Assembly: GCA_030686995.1 (NCBI GenBank)
Contig: CM060693.1
Span: forward strand, 109,021,243-109,085,242
Source: Artemisia argyi
Taxonomy: Eukaryota > Streptophyta > Magnoliopsida > Asterales > Asteraceae
Reading direction: 5' to 3'
Length of the DNA: 64,000 nt
Of this stretch, positions 23,531 to 32,262 are shown piece by piece. Numbering within the stretch: the stretch's first letter is position 1; each line of letters starts with the position of its first letter. The notes below the pieces were generated by a model that did no database searches, was not told the DNA's origin, and saw only the letters and a list, made by a program, of their open reading frames with translations. A program made the position numbers and the translations under genes.

Positions 23531-24381
23531 TTGAAATCTTGCACAAGCACATACAGCAAAATAATGTCTGGCCTTGATGAAGTAAGATACATCAAAAAAC
23601 CAATCATAGACCTGTAAGTGTGCACATCAACATTAGCACCACTAGCATTCTTCAACAATAGATGAGTGGTCTTGTCAGCAGGGGTATTTGAAGGTTTTGC
23701 ATCAGTAAACTTGAACTTCCTAATAATCTCAGTCACATATTTGTCTTGACTAATAAAGATGCCTTCTTTACTCTGTTGTACTTGCAGCCCCACAAAGAAT
23801 GTAAGTTCTCCCATAGAACTCATTTGAAACTCATCTTTCATCAGCTTTTCAAATTCTTTGCACATCTCTTGTTTAGTAGACCCAAAGATAATATCATCAA
23901 CATATACTTGAAAAAGTAGAATATCACCCTTGTCTTTCTTGATGAACAAAGTTTGATCAATCTTGCCTCTATGAAATCGATTATTCAACAAATAAGTAGC
24001 TAAGGTTTCATACCACTTCCTTGGAGCCTGATGTAAGCCATAAAGAGCCTTAACCACTTTATACACTTTATTTGGGTGTTGAGGATCTTCAAATCCTGGA
24101 GGTTGAGAGACATAAACCTCCTCATCAATAGTACCATACAGAAAGGCACTCTTAACATCCATTTGATAGACAGTAAAGCCCATAAATGATGCATAGGCTA
24201 GAAACAATCTAATAGCCTCAATCCTTGCAACAGGAGCAAAAACTTCTTCATAATCAATACCCTCCTCTTGAGTGTATCCTTGAGCAACCAATCTAGCTTT
24301 GTTCCTAATTACAATACCTCTTTCATCTTTCTTGTTTCTGAAAACCCATTTAGTACCAATGACCTTTATACCATCAGGCAA
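23527..24381 (-). CDS. Element E reverse transcriptase
   Basis: 284 codons; the frame really opens upstream but is cut by TAG codons near 24412 and 24589. Motifs in order: [56 protein letters not shown], the catalytic [21 protein letters not shown] and [17 protein letters not shown]. Synthesises cDNA from the element RNA. The polymerase residues look intact; the breaks lie outside the core. Confidence 0.92.
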   Translation of the reverse strand: MPDGIKVIGTKWVFRNKKDERGIVIRNKARLVAQGYTQEEGIDYEEVFAPVARIEAIRLFLAYASFMGFTVYQMDVKSAFLYGTIDEEVYVSQPPGFEDPQHPNKVYKVVKALYGLHQAPRKWYETLATYLLNNRFHRGKIDQTLFIKKDKGDILLFQVYVDDIIFGSTKQEMCKEFEKLMKDEFQMSSMGELTFFVGLQVQQSKEGIFISQDKYVTEIIRKFKFTDAKPSNTPADKTTHLLLKNASGANVDVHTYRSMIGFLMYLTSSRPDIILLYVLVQDFK

Positions 24382-24588
24382 GTCACAAAGAACCCAAACC
24401 TTTTGAAGTTTAAACTACAACAACTCCTCTTGCATTGCTTCAACCCAGCTAGATTCTTCTAGAGCCATATAAACATTCTTAGGCTCCACTTGTGAAAGAA
24501 AACAGAAAAACAAACACTCATTCTTTCTCTTATGCTTCTTGGACTCATAAACTTCACTAATGAACCCATGGATATCATCTTTCTTTGT

Positions 24589-26412
24589 CTATCTTCTAGT
24601 CTTCACACCTGATTGAAGTTCACCAATAACATTATCAAGTGGATGCACTTTGTGAATTGAAGTCTGTGATGTGCTAGGAATATCATATGTTGTAGGCATG
24701 TTTGAGATCTCTACATCATCACTTGGTGATTCCTGAGCTGTATGTTCCACATTTGGGATGTCAGTGGAAACTTCTGGTGTAGCAGTGGGAATTGGGTTAC
24801 CACTGCTAGCATGAATTTCTTTATTCAATACATCAAAATTTACACCATCTGCATCACTTGTCTTTTCAGAATTATCAACAAAGTCCCAAAGTGGCATAAT
24901 AATTTGATCTTCATCATCTTTGCAAACTTCATCTTCATCAATGAATTCTTCTGAATCTTCAAGATCTTTGTCTCCTGTACTTGAAGTAAGAGGTACATAA
25001 TTCATTGTATTGGATAATGTTTCAAGATCAAATAGCCAATCTGGTCCTGAACCTGCCATATTAGCTTTATTTTCAAGAAACTCAACATGAAAATTCTCTT
25101 CAATCTTCTTTGTTCTTAAGTTATAGACTCTAAAAGCCTTGCTAACCATGGAGTATCCAACAAAGAAGCCTTCATCAGACTTTTCTTCAAATTTACCCAG
25201 ATGATCAATGGTATTGAGAATAGTAACATGACACCCAAATGGCCTCATAAACTCCAAAGTAGGAGGTCTTCCTCTGAATAACTCATAAGGTGTCTTGTTC
25301 TTTTTTTTTACCACTAAAACCCTGTTCTGGATGTAACAAGCAGTGTTAACTGCTTCAGCCCAAAAAGTCACTGGAAGCTTTGAATCAGCTAACATGGTTC
25401 TAACAGCCTCAATTAGTGTTCTGTTTCTTCTTTCAGCAACTCCATTTTGTTGAGGAGTTCTTGCAACACTAAATTCTCTTTTAATACCTTTGTCTCTGCA
25501 GAAATCATCCATAACTTTATTCTTGAACTCTGTCCCATTGTCACATTTGATTATCTTGATTTTCTTTTCAAATTGATTTTCAACTTCAGTGATGAATGTC
25601 TTAAGGATGCCAGTGGTTTCATCCTTGGTTCTTAAAAAGAAAACCCATGTGAATCTACTAAAATCATCAGTTACAACAAGACAATACTTTTTCAAATTGA
25701 TGCTGCTCACAGATGTAGGACCAAACAAGTCCATATGCAGCATAAAGAGTGGATGATTAATAGAATTGAATCCTTTGGTCTTGCATGAAGCTCTGTGTTG
25801 CTTTCCTTTGAGACAGGCAACACAAGTTTGGTCATTTTCAAATCTTTTCTCTGGTAGACCTCTGACAAGTCCATCTTTCACAATCTTGTTGATGGTCTTG
25901 AAGTTAACATGACCAAGTCTTTTGTGCCAAAGCATGGATTCATCTAAAGTGGCTTTTGCAAGCAAGCAAGTAACATCATTATTAGCCACTATGTTCTTCA
26001 TGTCAACGCTATATAGATTTCCTTTTCTAGGGATTGTAAGAAAATTTTCACTTTCATCAGGGAGCTTATAATCCTTAGATAAGATATAACATTCATCTTC
26101 TATGAATAGAACTCTATGTTTCTTGTCACATATCTGTGACACACTAAAAAGATTGTACTTGAGTTCTTTCACATAGTGCACATTCTCAAAATCTATGTTT
26201 CCAGCCTTGATTGTTCTTTTGCCAGAAACTCTGCTACCAATTCCTCCTCCAAAGCTGACAAATTGTCCATCATAAGGTTGAAAGTCTGAAAGATAGGACT
26301 TATTGCCAGTCATGTGCCTGGAACATCCACTGTTTGAGTACCCTTGATCATTTGTAGTCTTTGAATGTTCCTGCACACAAAATAAAGGAATTAGTTCCTT
26401 TTGGGGACCCAA
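24589..26412 (-). CDS. Element E protease and integrase
   Basis: 607 codons. The protease motif reads YSNSGCSRHMTG: the catalytic aspartate normally in D-S-G is asparagine. Next are the gag-pre-integrase zinc finger (LWHKRLGHVNF, CVACLKGKQH) and the integrase core with D in HMDLFGPT, D in CDNGTEF and E in AERRNRTLIE. Then PYELFRGRPPTLEFMRPFGC and an acidic, low-conservation linker to the RT. It ends at a TAG (24589-24591) just after VKTRR. The integrase triad is intact; the protease is probably dead. Confidence 0.88.
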   Translation of the reverse strand: MGPQKELIPLFCVQEHSKTTNDQGYSNSGCSRHMTGNKSYLSDFQPYDGQFVSFGGGIGSRVSGKRTIKAGNIDFENVHYVKELKYNLFSVSQICDKKHRVLFIEDECYILSKDYKLPDESENFLTIPRKGNLYSVDMKNIVANNDVTCLLAKATLDESMLWHKRLGHVNFKTINKIVKDGLVRGLPEKRFENDQTCVACLKGKQHRASCKTKGFNSINHPLFMLHMDLFGPTSVSSINLKKYCLVVTDDFSRFTWVFFLRTKDETTGILKTFITEVENQFEKKIKIIKCDNGTEFKNKVMDDFCRDKGIKREFSVARTPQQNGVAERRNRTLIEAVRTMLADSKLPVTFWAEAVNTACYIQNRVLVVKKKNKTPYELFRGRPPTLEFMRPFGCHVTILNTIDHLGKFEEKSDEGFFVGYSMVSKAFRVYNLRTKKIEENFHVEFLENKANMAGSGPDWLFDLETLSNTMNYVPLTSSTGDKDLEDSEEFIDEDEVCKDDEDQIIMPLWDFVDNSEKTSDADGVNFDVLNKEIHASSGNPIPTATPEVSTDIPNVEHTAQESPSDDVEISNMPTTYDIPSTSQTSIHKVHPLDNVIGELQSGVKTRR

Positions 26413-28520
26413 GCCACAAATGACTTGGATCTGCCTCGTGTATCAATATAATTGTATCTTTCAAAGGTCATTAATACACCATTGGGATTGTTTGAGGTGA
26501 TGGTTCCTTTTGGTTTCCATTCCCAACGTGCTGAGGCCTTAACAACATTTCCCATATTTACCCTTTTATTGTTCATAGACCCACCAGTGGAAACCTTTGG
26601 CCTTGCAGTGGTAACTGCTGGCTTAGCAGTGGAAACTGCTGGTTTTGAAATTTTGGGTACCCACTTGTGATTATTGTAAACTTTCTTTTCAAAATTGGTC
26701 TTTTTCCCTGTTTGTGAAGATTTAACAAAAGTAGCAACAGGGGACTTAGGGAAAACTCTGTTTTTATTTCTGGCAGTGGCAACTACTGGTCTAGCAGTGG
26801 AAATTGGTTTAATGCCAGAGTTAAGCAAAACAGACCTGGGAATCATCTTGCTAAGTGGATTTGGGTGAGTTAAGTTATTAGCATTGTGGCCATTCACCCT
26901 AGTATTCCCAAACACTTCCCTTCTACCCAAATAGTAGGTACAATTATAAGACAAATGGTCAAAGCTACCACATATATGACAGGGTTTGTTGTTGAACACA
27001 AAGTCACTACCAAATTGCCTAGATTTAACATGATTCCAACTCCTCATATTACCCCTAGGAGTTGGTGACCTACTTCTGTACATCTCTGCATATCTAGTAG
27101 TGGGCCTAGTGAAATTAGGTTGTGACCTAGGCTTCTCTTTGACAACATCAGGAATACTCTTTTTAACCTCCACTTTTACATTCTCAGGAACACTAGGTTT
27201 AGACTCAACATTTAAACTTTCATCTTTAAGAGATGAGTCACTAGCACTATCAAATGTATCAACCTCAACCTGAACCTTTTCAATAACAGCTGGTTTAACA
27301 AATTTTGGTCCATAGGTCATAGGTGGTTCCTGGAATTCTTCTAATCCTGTGTTAGCTAAGTCAATGCCAGGAGGTGATGGAACACCTCTTAGAGGTGGTG
27401 GAACTGATTTGTATCCAACTCCTGATTTGGCTTTGTTCACAACTTGGGCTTCCCAAATTTTGTCAATACACTTGGATTGGTGATCCAGTGTATTGCAAGT
27501 TATCTTGATATTCTCACTAGCCAATTTAACCTTTTCTAGTTCTTCCCTAAGAACCTTATTTACAGCAATCTGATAATCTAAGTCTCTTCTTAATACTGCA
27601 ATATCATCATTGAACTTAGATTCATTTGCCCTATAATGCTCTAATTGAGTTTCTAAAACACCTAGGCCTCTTTTATGATTTGCTAAGTTATAATTAGTAT
27701 GATTTAACTCTAGCAATTGTTCATCATATTGTGCTTTAATTTTCTTATACTCTTTTAAGGCCTTACAAGTTTTAGAACAAGCATTATTAATTTGTACCTC
27801 AGAGTCAGAAAAAGCCATTAGTGCAAGCTCAGTAGCAACCATTGCAGACTCTGAATCATCTTTTTCATCCTTAGTCATAAAGCTCCAATCAAAGCTCACT
27901 CCATCAATAGCCAATAGCCCCTTTGGCTCATCAGTTGTAGGTTCTTTCTTCTTGTCCTGCTTATACCAAGTTGACCTATTGTCAGATTTCCTTGGTTTCC
28001 TGCACTCCCTAGCAAAGTGCCCCTTCTTTTGACAATTATAGCACTCCACCTTCTTTTTGTCAAAACCTACTATTTCATTGCCACTGATGTTAATCTTTCT
28101 TCCAGTCTTCTTCCAAAACTTCTTTGTTCTTAAGCTTAGTAATTCCACCTGCCATTTAATGTCCATCTCCTCTATATCATCCTCATCAATTTGATCCAAA
28201 TCCTCATGATTGAGAATTGAACCACCTACTTGACTTAATATAAAGGTATAAAAGGTAGAATCACTAAGTCCTGCAATCTGTCTCTTTGAGCTACCAGTGG
28301 AAACACTTCCACTACCAGTGGAAACAACTATGTTAGCACTGTCATCATCACTATCACTTTCTTCATCTGAACTATCATCAAGAGATGATGATATGAGTGC
28401 AACACTTCCTGAACCTGTGCTTAATTTGCCAGCTTTCTTCAATCTTTGTTCAATAACCTTGAAATTATTGTACAAATCATTAAGTTTCATGGTCTCCAAA
28501 TCTGGCTTATCTTCCCACAC
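26391..28520 (-). CDS. Element E gag, main part
   Basis: 709 codons, C-terminal to the split gag start. A CCHC knuckle CYNCQKKGHFAREC lies at ~residue 160 and a second, CHICGSFDHLSYNC, at ~residue 515. Between them is a coiled-coil stretch (ALKEYKKIKAQYDEQLLEL, LETQLEHYRANESKF). The tail has V(S/T)TA-type repeats encoded by the element's recurrent CAGTGG motif. The frame stops at 26391 immediately before a splice-acceptor-like ACTAAT...TTTTGTGTGCAG sequence that precedes pol. Confidence 0.85.
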   Translation of the reverse strand: MWEDKPDLETMKLNDLYNNFKVIEQRLKKAGKLSTGSGSVALISSSLDDSSDEESDSDDDSANIVVSTGSGSVSTGSSKRQIAGLSDSTFYTFILSQVGGSILNHEDLDQIDEDDIEEMDIKWQVELLSLRTKKFWKKTGRKINISGNEIVGFDKKKVECYNCQKKGHFARECRKPRKSDNRSTWYKQDKKKEPTTDEPKGLLAIDGVSFDWSFMTKDEKDDSESAMVATELALMAFSDSEVQINNACSKTCKALKEYKKIKAQYDEQLLELNHTNYNLANHKRGLGVLETQLEHYRANESKFNDDIAVLRRDLDYQIAVNKVLREELEKVKLASENIKITCNTLDHQSKCIDKIWEAQVVNKAKSGVGYKSVPPPLRGVPSPPGIDLANTGLEEFQEPPMTYGPKFVKPAVIEKVQVEVDTFDSASDSSLKDESLNVESKPSVPENVKVEVKKSIPDVVKEKPRSQPNFTRPTTRYAEMYRSRSPTPRGNMRSWNHVKSRQFGSDFVFNNKPCHICGSFDHLSYNCTYYLGRREVFGNTRVNGHNANNLTHPNPLSKMIPRSVLLNSGIKPISTARPVVATARNKNRVFPKSPVATFVKSSQTGKKTNFEKKVYNNHKWVPKISKPAVSTAKPAVTTARPKVSTGGSMNNKRVNMGNVVKASARWEWKPKGTITSNNPNGVLMTFERYNYIDTRGRSKSFVAWVPKRN

Positions 28521-28555
28521 TGCAACATTGGTTCCAAACTCAGAGGGTAAGCTTC

Positions 28556-29092
28556 TTAAGAACTTAAATTGAGGTCTTCCCTTTCCACCTCAATTCCAAA
28601 AACAGTGAGTTGAGTAACAATCTTTTGTAGCCTTGTGAAGATGCTATCAATAGATTCATTACTTGTTGAACCAAAGTTTTCAAAAGTCTGTTTCAGCAGG
28701 GTCTTCTGAGTCTTCTTGGTGGAATCATTACCACCAAAAACATTACAGATCTCCTCAAAAAGAGTCTTTGCAGTCTTGTACTTGCTGAATGCTACAACTT
28801 GATCTCTGGGAAGTGTCATCAGCAACAAACCTCTGGCCTTCAGATCATTCTTCATCTGAAGTCTTTCATCATTAGTAACAGGTCCAGTGTTAACCTTTAT
28901 TACTTCCTTGCCACCAACCATCTCTGAGGTAGAACTTGGTTTGAAGGAATTACCAAGCATAATGATCTCCCAGAGTGTATAGTCTTGCACCATAAAGAAT
29001 TGTTCTATCATTAGCCTCCACATCTCAAAGTCATTCAACTTAAGCTTTGGAAGCTTAGCGGCAATGTTTGATTGATTGGTTTCTGTCTCCAT
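28556..29092 (-). CDS. Element E gag, N-terminal part
   Basis: 178 codons starting METETNQSN at 29092, 64 bp inside the PBS. It carries copia gag features: LNDFEMWRLMIEQFF, ARGLLLMTLPRDQVVAF, TAKTLFEEICNVFGG and the LQKIVTQLT helix. A one-base loss near 28565 throws the frame to a stop and separates it from the following 709-codon part. Confidence 0.85.
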   Translation of the reverse strand: METETNQSNIAAKLPKLKLNDFEMWRLMIEQFFMVQDYTLWEIIMLGNSFKPSSTSEMVGGKEVIKVNTGPVTNDERLQMKNDLKARGLLLMTLPRDQVVAFSKYKTAKTLFEEICNVFGGNDSTKKTQKTLLKQTFENFGSTSNESIDSIFTRLQKIVTQLTVFGIEVEREDLNLSS

Positions 29093-29140
29093 TGATTCTT
29101 CTGAGTGAACTAGAGTCTTCTAAATCAAAGTATCAAAGCC

Positions 29141-29154
29141 TGGCTCTGATACCA
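29141..29154 (-). other. Primer-binding site of element E
   Basis: Minus-strand TGGTATCAGAGCCA, the initiator-Met tRNA complement, begins two bases after the 5' LTR end. Confidence 0.95.
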
Positions 29155-29156
29155 CT

Positions 29157-29638
29157 TGATGGATCTAAACACCTTGACCTGTGTTAGATTGATACTTTGA
29201 GTTATATCACTAAGTATGTGGAATTTACTTAGTAACACTTAGAAGTTTGATTGTGAGTGAATGAAACAGTTGTTAATGAATGAGAACAATGTATGTAACA
29301 AACGGTTAGCTCCAATATTATTAATGATAATAATACGAGTGATCTTAGTATCACTAGGGTTACACCTTGAAGCTCTAGAAAACGTATATCTAACCTTTAA
29401 CCTAGGATCTCCTTTTATAGCATAAGGAGTCCTCTTCTACAAGATAAGTGTAATACTAATAAAATAAGATATACACAAGATCTATTCTATATTTATCTAA
29501 ACACGTTTCCTAACAGTTATCTAAATAGCAGTGGTAATATTTGTTCTTGCAGTGGTAATGAGTTTCCACTGCAAGTACATTCTTCAGCAGTTGTAATGTC
29601 TTCACTAGCCGTGGTAACTGTTAGTATAATTCCCAACA
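29157..29638 (-). repeat. 5' LTR of element E (482 bp)
   Basis: Starts TGATGG and ends CCAACA (plus reading); the first triplet differs from the other copy (TGT). The promoter TATAAAAGGAG is at 29419-29413 on the minus strand. CAGTGGWAA motifs occur at about 29528-29575. Confidence 0.95.
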
Positions 29639-29672
29639 AAATGAATCAGGAGTTTTCGGAACTTTAGAAGCT
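29639..29672 (-). pseudogene. FAR1-like gene, exon 2 (5' fragment beyond element E)
   Basis: After TTTGCAG the frame reads SKVPKTPDSF and rejoins AHHYFIDTPGG at 17799 when E and one target duplication are removed. The exact restoration of frame shows that E entered a reading frame that was continuous here. Confidence 0.8.
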
Positions 29673-30487
29673 GCAAATAAGAAAAAGAAAAACAGTAAAT
29701 ATTTATAAAGAAGAACATAAAACAACTAATATACATATAAAATCATGCTACCACAAGTGATATATCACATATGATACAAAAAGAATTTTAACAATAAATA
29801 TCTATAAAGAAGAACATAAAACATGAGTTATATCACTTGTGATATTCGTAAAAAATACACATAAAAATGATGCAAAACATAAAACATGAGATATATCACA
29901 AGTGATACTTATAAAAAAACATAAAACATGAGACATATCACAAGTGATACTTATAAAAAAAAGGCATAAAATATCACATGAGATAAACATCTATAATCTA
30001 AATCACAAGAGATATTTGTAAAAATTGATACAAAAATCATGCAGAACATAAAACATGAGTTATATCACTTGTGATATTCGTAAAAAATAGACATAAAAAT
30101 GATGCAAAACATAAAACATGAGATATATCACAAGTGATACTTATAAAAAAACATAAAACATGAGACATATCACAAGTGATACTTATAAAAAAACAAAAAA
30201 CATGAGATATATCACATGAGATAAACATCTATAATATAAATCACAAGAGATATTTGTAAAAAATTGATACAAAAATCATGCAGAACATAAAACATGAGAT
30301 ATATCACTTGTGATATATAACTAAAGTGATATATCACAAGTGATATTTTAAAACATAAACATGAGAACATAAAACATGAGATATATCACAAGTGATATAT
30401 CACAAATCATATTTGTAAAAAAGAATTCATACCTAAAACAAGAGATATATCACAAATGATATTTGTAAAAAGCAAAAATAAACTTAC
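29673..30487 (-). repeat. Intron 1 of the FAR1-like gene: 232-bp tandem repeat of ATATCACAAGTGATAT motifs
   Basis: Unit starts at 29812, 30044 and (partial, rearranged) 30283 give periods of 232 and 239 bp. Each unit holds several ATATCAC-AA/TT-GTGATAT near-palindromes separated by ataaaacatgag spacers. The motif also fills the other introns and flanks (13600-17000) and is absent from the exons. Confidence 0.85.
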
Positions 30488-30779
30488 AACTAGAATTTTG
30501 ATCATTAGAAACAGCAACAACATCTGAAGAAGATGAATCAGAAGCATTAACCACATCAGTTGAAACTGATTCTTCAACTACTCCATCTAATGCATCACAA
30601 TCATTAACCACATTAGCTGAAACTGAATCTTTAGCCACTCCATCCGATGCATCACAATCATTAACCACATTAGCTGAATCTTAAGCTTCAGCCACTCCAT
30701 ACAATGCATCACAATCATTAACAACATCAGCAGAAACTGATTCTTCAATAACCGGTTCATTTAAATCAAAAAACACCAT
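30488..30779 (-). pseudogene. FAR1-like gene, exon 1 with amino-acid repeats
   Basis: The ATG is at 30779 (MVFFDLNEPVIEE); the exon ends before GTAAGT at 30487. The exon is made of about three imperfect 19-20 residue repeats (VVNDCDASDGVAKDSVSAN type), acidic and valine/serine-rich. A TAA stop interrupts the first repeat (near 30680). FRS proteins often begin with an acidic leader of this kind. Confidence 0.6.
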
Positions 30780-31535
30780 TGATGATAACGAGAACGAATG
30801 ATAACGAATTGATGATAATAGATGATTAATTTGATGATAATAGATGATTAATTTGATTAGATTAGGGTTTACAAAATTTGGGGAAACTGAAAGTAAGAGA
30901 GAGAAAGTTAGATGGAAACGAAAGCTGTGTGTGAAAAATGAGGGAATGATAAAAAAATAAACTATTTATATGATGGAGGAAAAGACAAAACTAATAATAA
31001 ATCTTAGAATAATATGGACCGTTAGATTAAATGTAAACGGACGCTTCAGATCAGTCCCTCAGTTTGTAAAAAAAAAACTGATCTGCAAATGAACTTTTCT
31101 CATATATACATATAGTGAAGCGTTCAAATGAGAAAGGCTCTTTATTTTTTGAGAACATGAGAAGACATCTGGACCATTGGATCAAATGAATCTCATCTTA
31201 ATATCAATTTGGGCGGAATGGCATTTTGGTAAAATTTACCCCCAAAATTATAGGGGTCTAACTGAAACATTGTCATTTGCTTCTCTCTCTCTGTAAACAA
31301 AACACACATGTACACACCTTAAAACACACACAAGCACACACACACCAACCGCACCTCATCTTTATCTCACCGGTTATTAATCACACTCCAACTTCATCTC
31401 GCCGGTTATTAACAGCCATCTCCGTCATCTCTTCGCCATCAACAATCTCCGGCGTTTACCGCGGCGTTGACTTTTGTAATTGATTGTTTTCCGATTCAAT
31501 TTAAAATAAATTTTTAACTTTTTAATAATCTTTTC
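30780..31535. other. Upstream region of the FAR1-like gene and neighbouring leader, no gene seen
   Basis: Contains the presumed promoter side of the FAR1-like exon 1. A short segment at 31030-31170 with inverted-looking phrases (gatcagt..actgatc at about 31050-31085) may mark a transposon end. A CT-rich, CA-rich leader (31280-31460) follows. I could not define an element boundary. Confidence 0.4.
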
Positions 31536-31596
31536 ATGACGAATTCGTCTGTTAATCATTTGGAGCAATCTTTTGTGGATTTGAATGCTAATATTG
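31536..31596 (+). CDS. Exon-like fragment of an unrecognised gene
   Basis: An ATG opens 20 codons (MTNSSVNHLEQSFVDLNANI) ending before GTACTT, after a long CT-rich leader. I found no convincing next exon before the Helitron-like sequence at 32050. It may be the first exon of the gene whose later exons lie at 38092-41560; this is speculative. Confidence 0.2.
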
Positions 31597-31939
31597 GTAC
31601 TTGTTTTCAACTAATTAATGTTTTTACTGTTTGTAGTTATAAAATATGTATTTTGTACTCTATATCTATTGCGTTACATGTCAATATGTTATATGATGCT
31701 CTATGTAATTAACTGATTAAATATGTCGCCTTTTTGTTTTGATTTTAGAAAAAATTTAGTGTCCGGTTAGTTGTAACCCTAATTTACGGTGTTTACTGTG
31801 GTATCTAGTTAGTTTTTTTCTTTTAGGCATTATTGACATTACTGTGACGGGGCATCCAGTTAGTTTAAATTGAATGCACTTCAAAATTAATATCGGAAAA
31901 TGTTGATTTGGTAGGGGCTTCTCACTTGAATCTGCCAAA

Positions 31940-32045
31940 ATTGATATCTTCATATGTGAAGATATTAGGTATCGAATACCTTCACATGTGAAGAAATTAG
32001 GTATCGAATACCTTCACATGTGCGGAAATTAGCTAAGTTGTTTTT
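31940..32045. repeat. Short tandem repeats with TTCACATGTGAA palindrome
   Basis: About three ~31-bp units of the form TTAGGTATCGAATACC followed by TTCACATGTGAAGAAA. The same unit makes up part of the 129-bp array at 37650-38090. Unit-free sequence at 31597-31939 shows no gene. Confidence 0.8.
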
Positions 32046-32194
32046 CACATCCTACACTATATAATAGGCTTACCATGCCACGTCACAAACCTCAAACATA
32101 TGACACCTAATCGCCACATATTCAACACTATGCCATGTCATTTCCTACATGGCACACACTTTTCATACATGAATTGAATATTTTTAAAAAACTT

Positions 32195-32262
32195 GAAGCA
32201 AATGGGACTCGAACCCATGACCTCTTGAACAAGAAACAAACACTCAACCATTAGAGCACTTG
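32195..32262 (-). repeat. tRNA-derived sequence (SINE head or tRNA relic)
   Basis: On the minus strand an A-box-like GCTCTAATGGTTGAGT with a pairing D-arm and a B-box GGTTCGAGTCC with flanking T-arm (ATGGG..CCCAT) are spaced as in a tRNA. The acceptor strands (CACTCAA and TTGCTTC) do not pair and no clean anticodon arm forms. It is therefore a relic, not a working tRNA gene. Confidence 0.55.

Larger units (their letters stand above)
17805..29638 (-). mobile_element. Element E: Ty1/copia retrotransposon with extra ORF and antisense gene
   Basis: Complete insertion of 11.8 kb with 482-bp LTRs and a perfect 5-bp target duplication aaatg (17800-17804 and 29639-29643). Order on the minus strand: 5' LTR, initiator-Met PBS, gag, protease, integrase, reverse transcriptase, RNase H, an antisense gene, an additional ORF, purine tract, 3' LTR. 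The integrase-before-RT order and polyprotein motifs define Ty1/copia. Length and the post-pol ORF suggest the SIRE/Maximus or a related lineage, not resolved. Several frameshifts and stops make this copy non-autonomous. LTRs differ at about 11 of 482 positions. Confidence 0.93.
14825..30779 (-). pseudogene. FAR1/FRS-like MULE transposase gene, decayed and split by element E
   Basis: Removing element E (17805-29638) and one copy of the aaatg duplication leaves a minus-strand gene with exons at about 30779-30488, 29672-29644 joined to 17804-17006, 16909-16651, 16256-15609 and 15487-14825. Its domains run in FAR1/FHY3-family order: acidic N-terminus, FAR1 DNA-binding domain, MULE transposase domain with the DDE-type residues, a SWIM-like zinc finger, and a C-terminal C-x2-C-x4-H-x4-C knuckle. 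Lesions: a TAA in exon 1, an AA in place of the AG acceptor before exon 3, a TAG near 15930, and one-base shifts near 15388 and 15228. It is therefore not expected to make a full protein. It could be a transposon gene or a domesticated FRS gene; the repeat-filled introns favour a transposon. Confidence 0.75.

Noticed and set aside
32195..32262. Functional tRNA gene
   Set aside because: Acceptor strands do not pair and the anticodon arm is not canonical; reported instead as a tRNA-derived relic.
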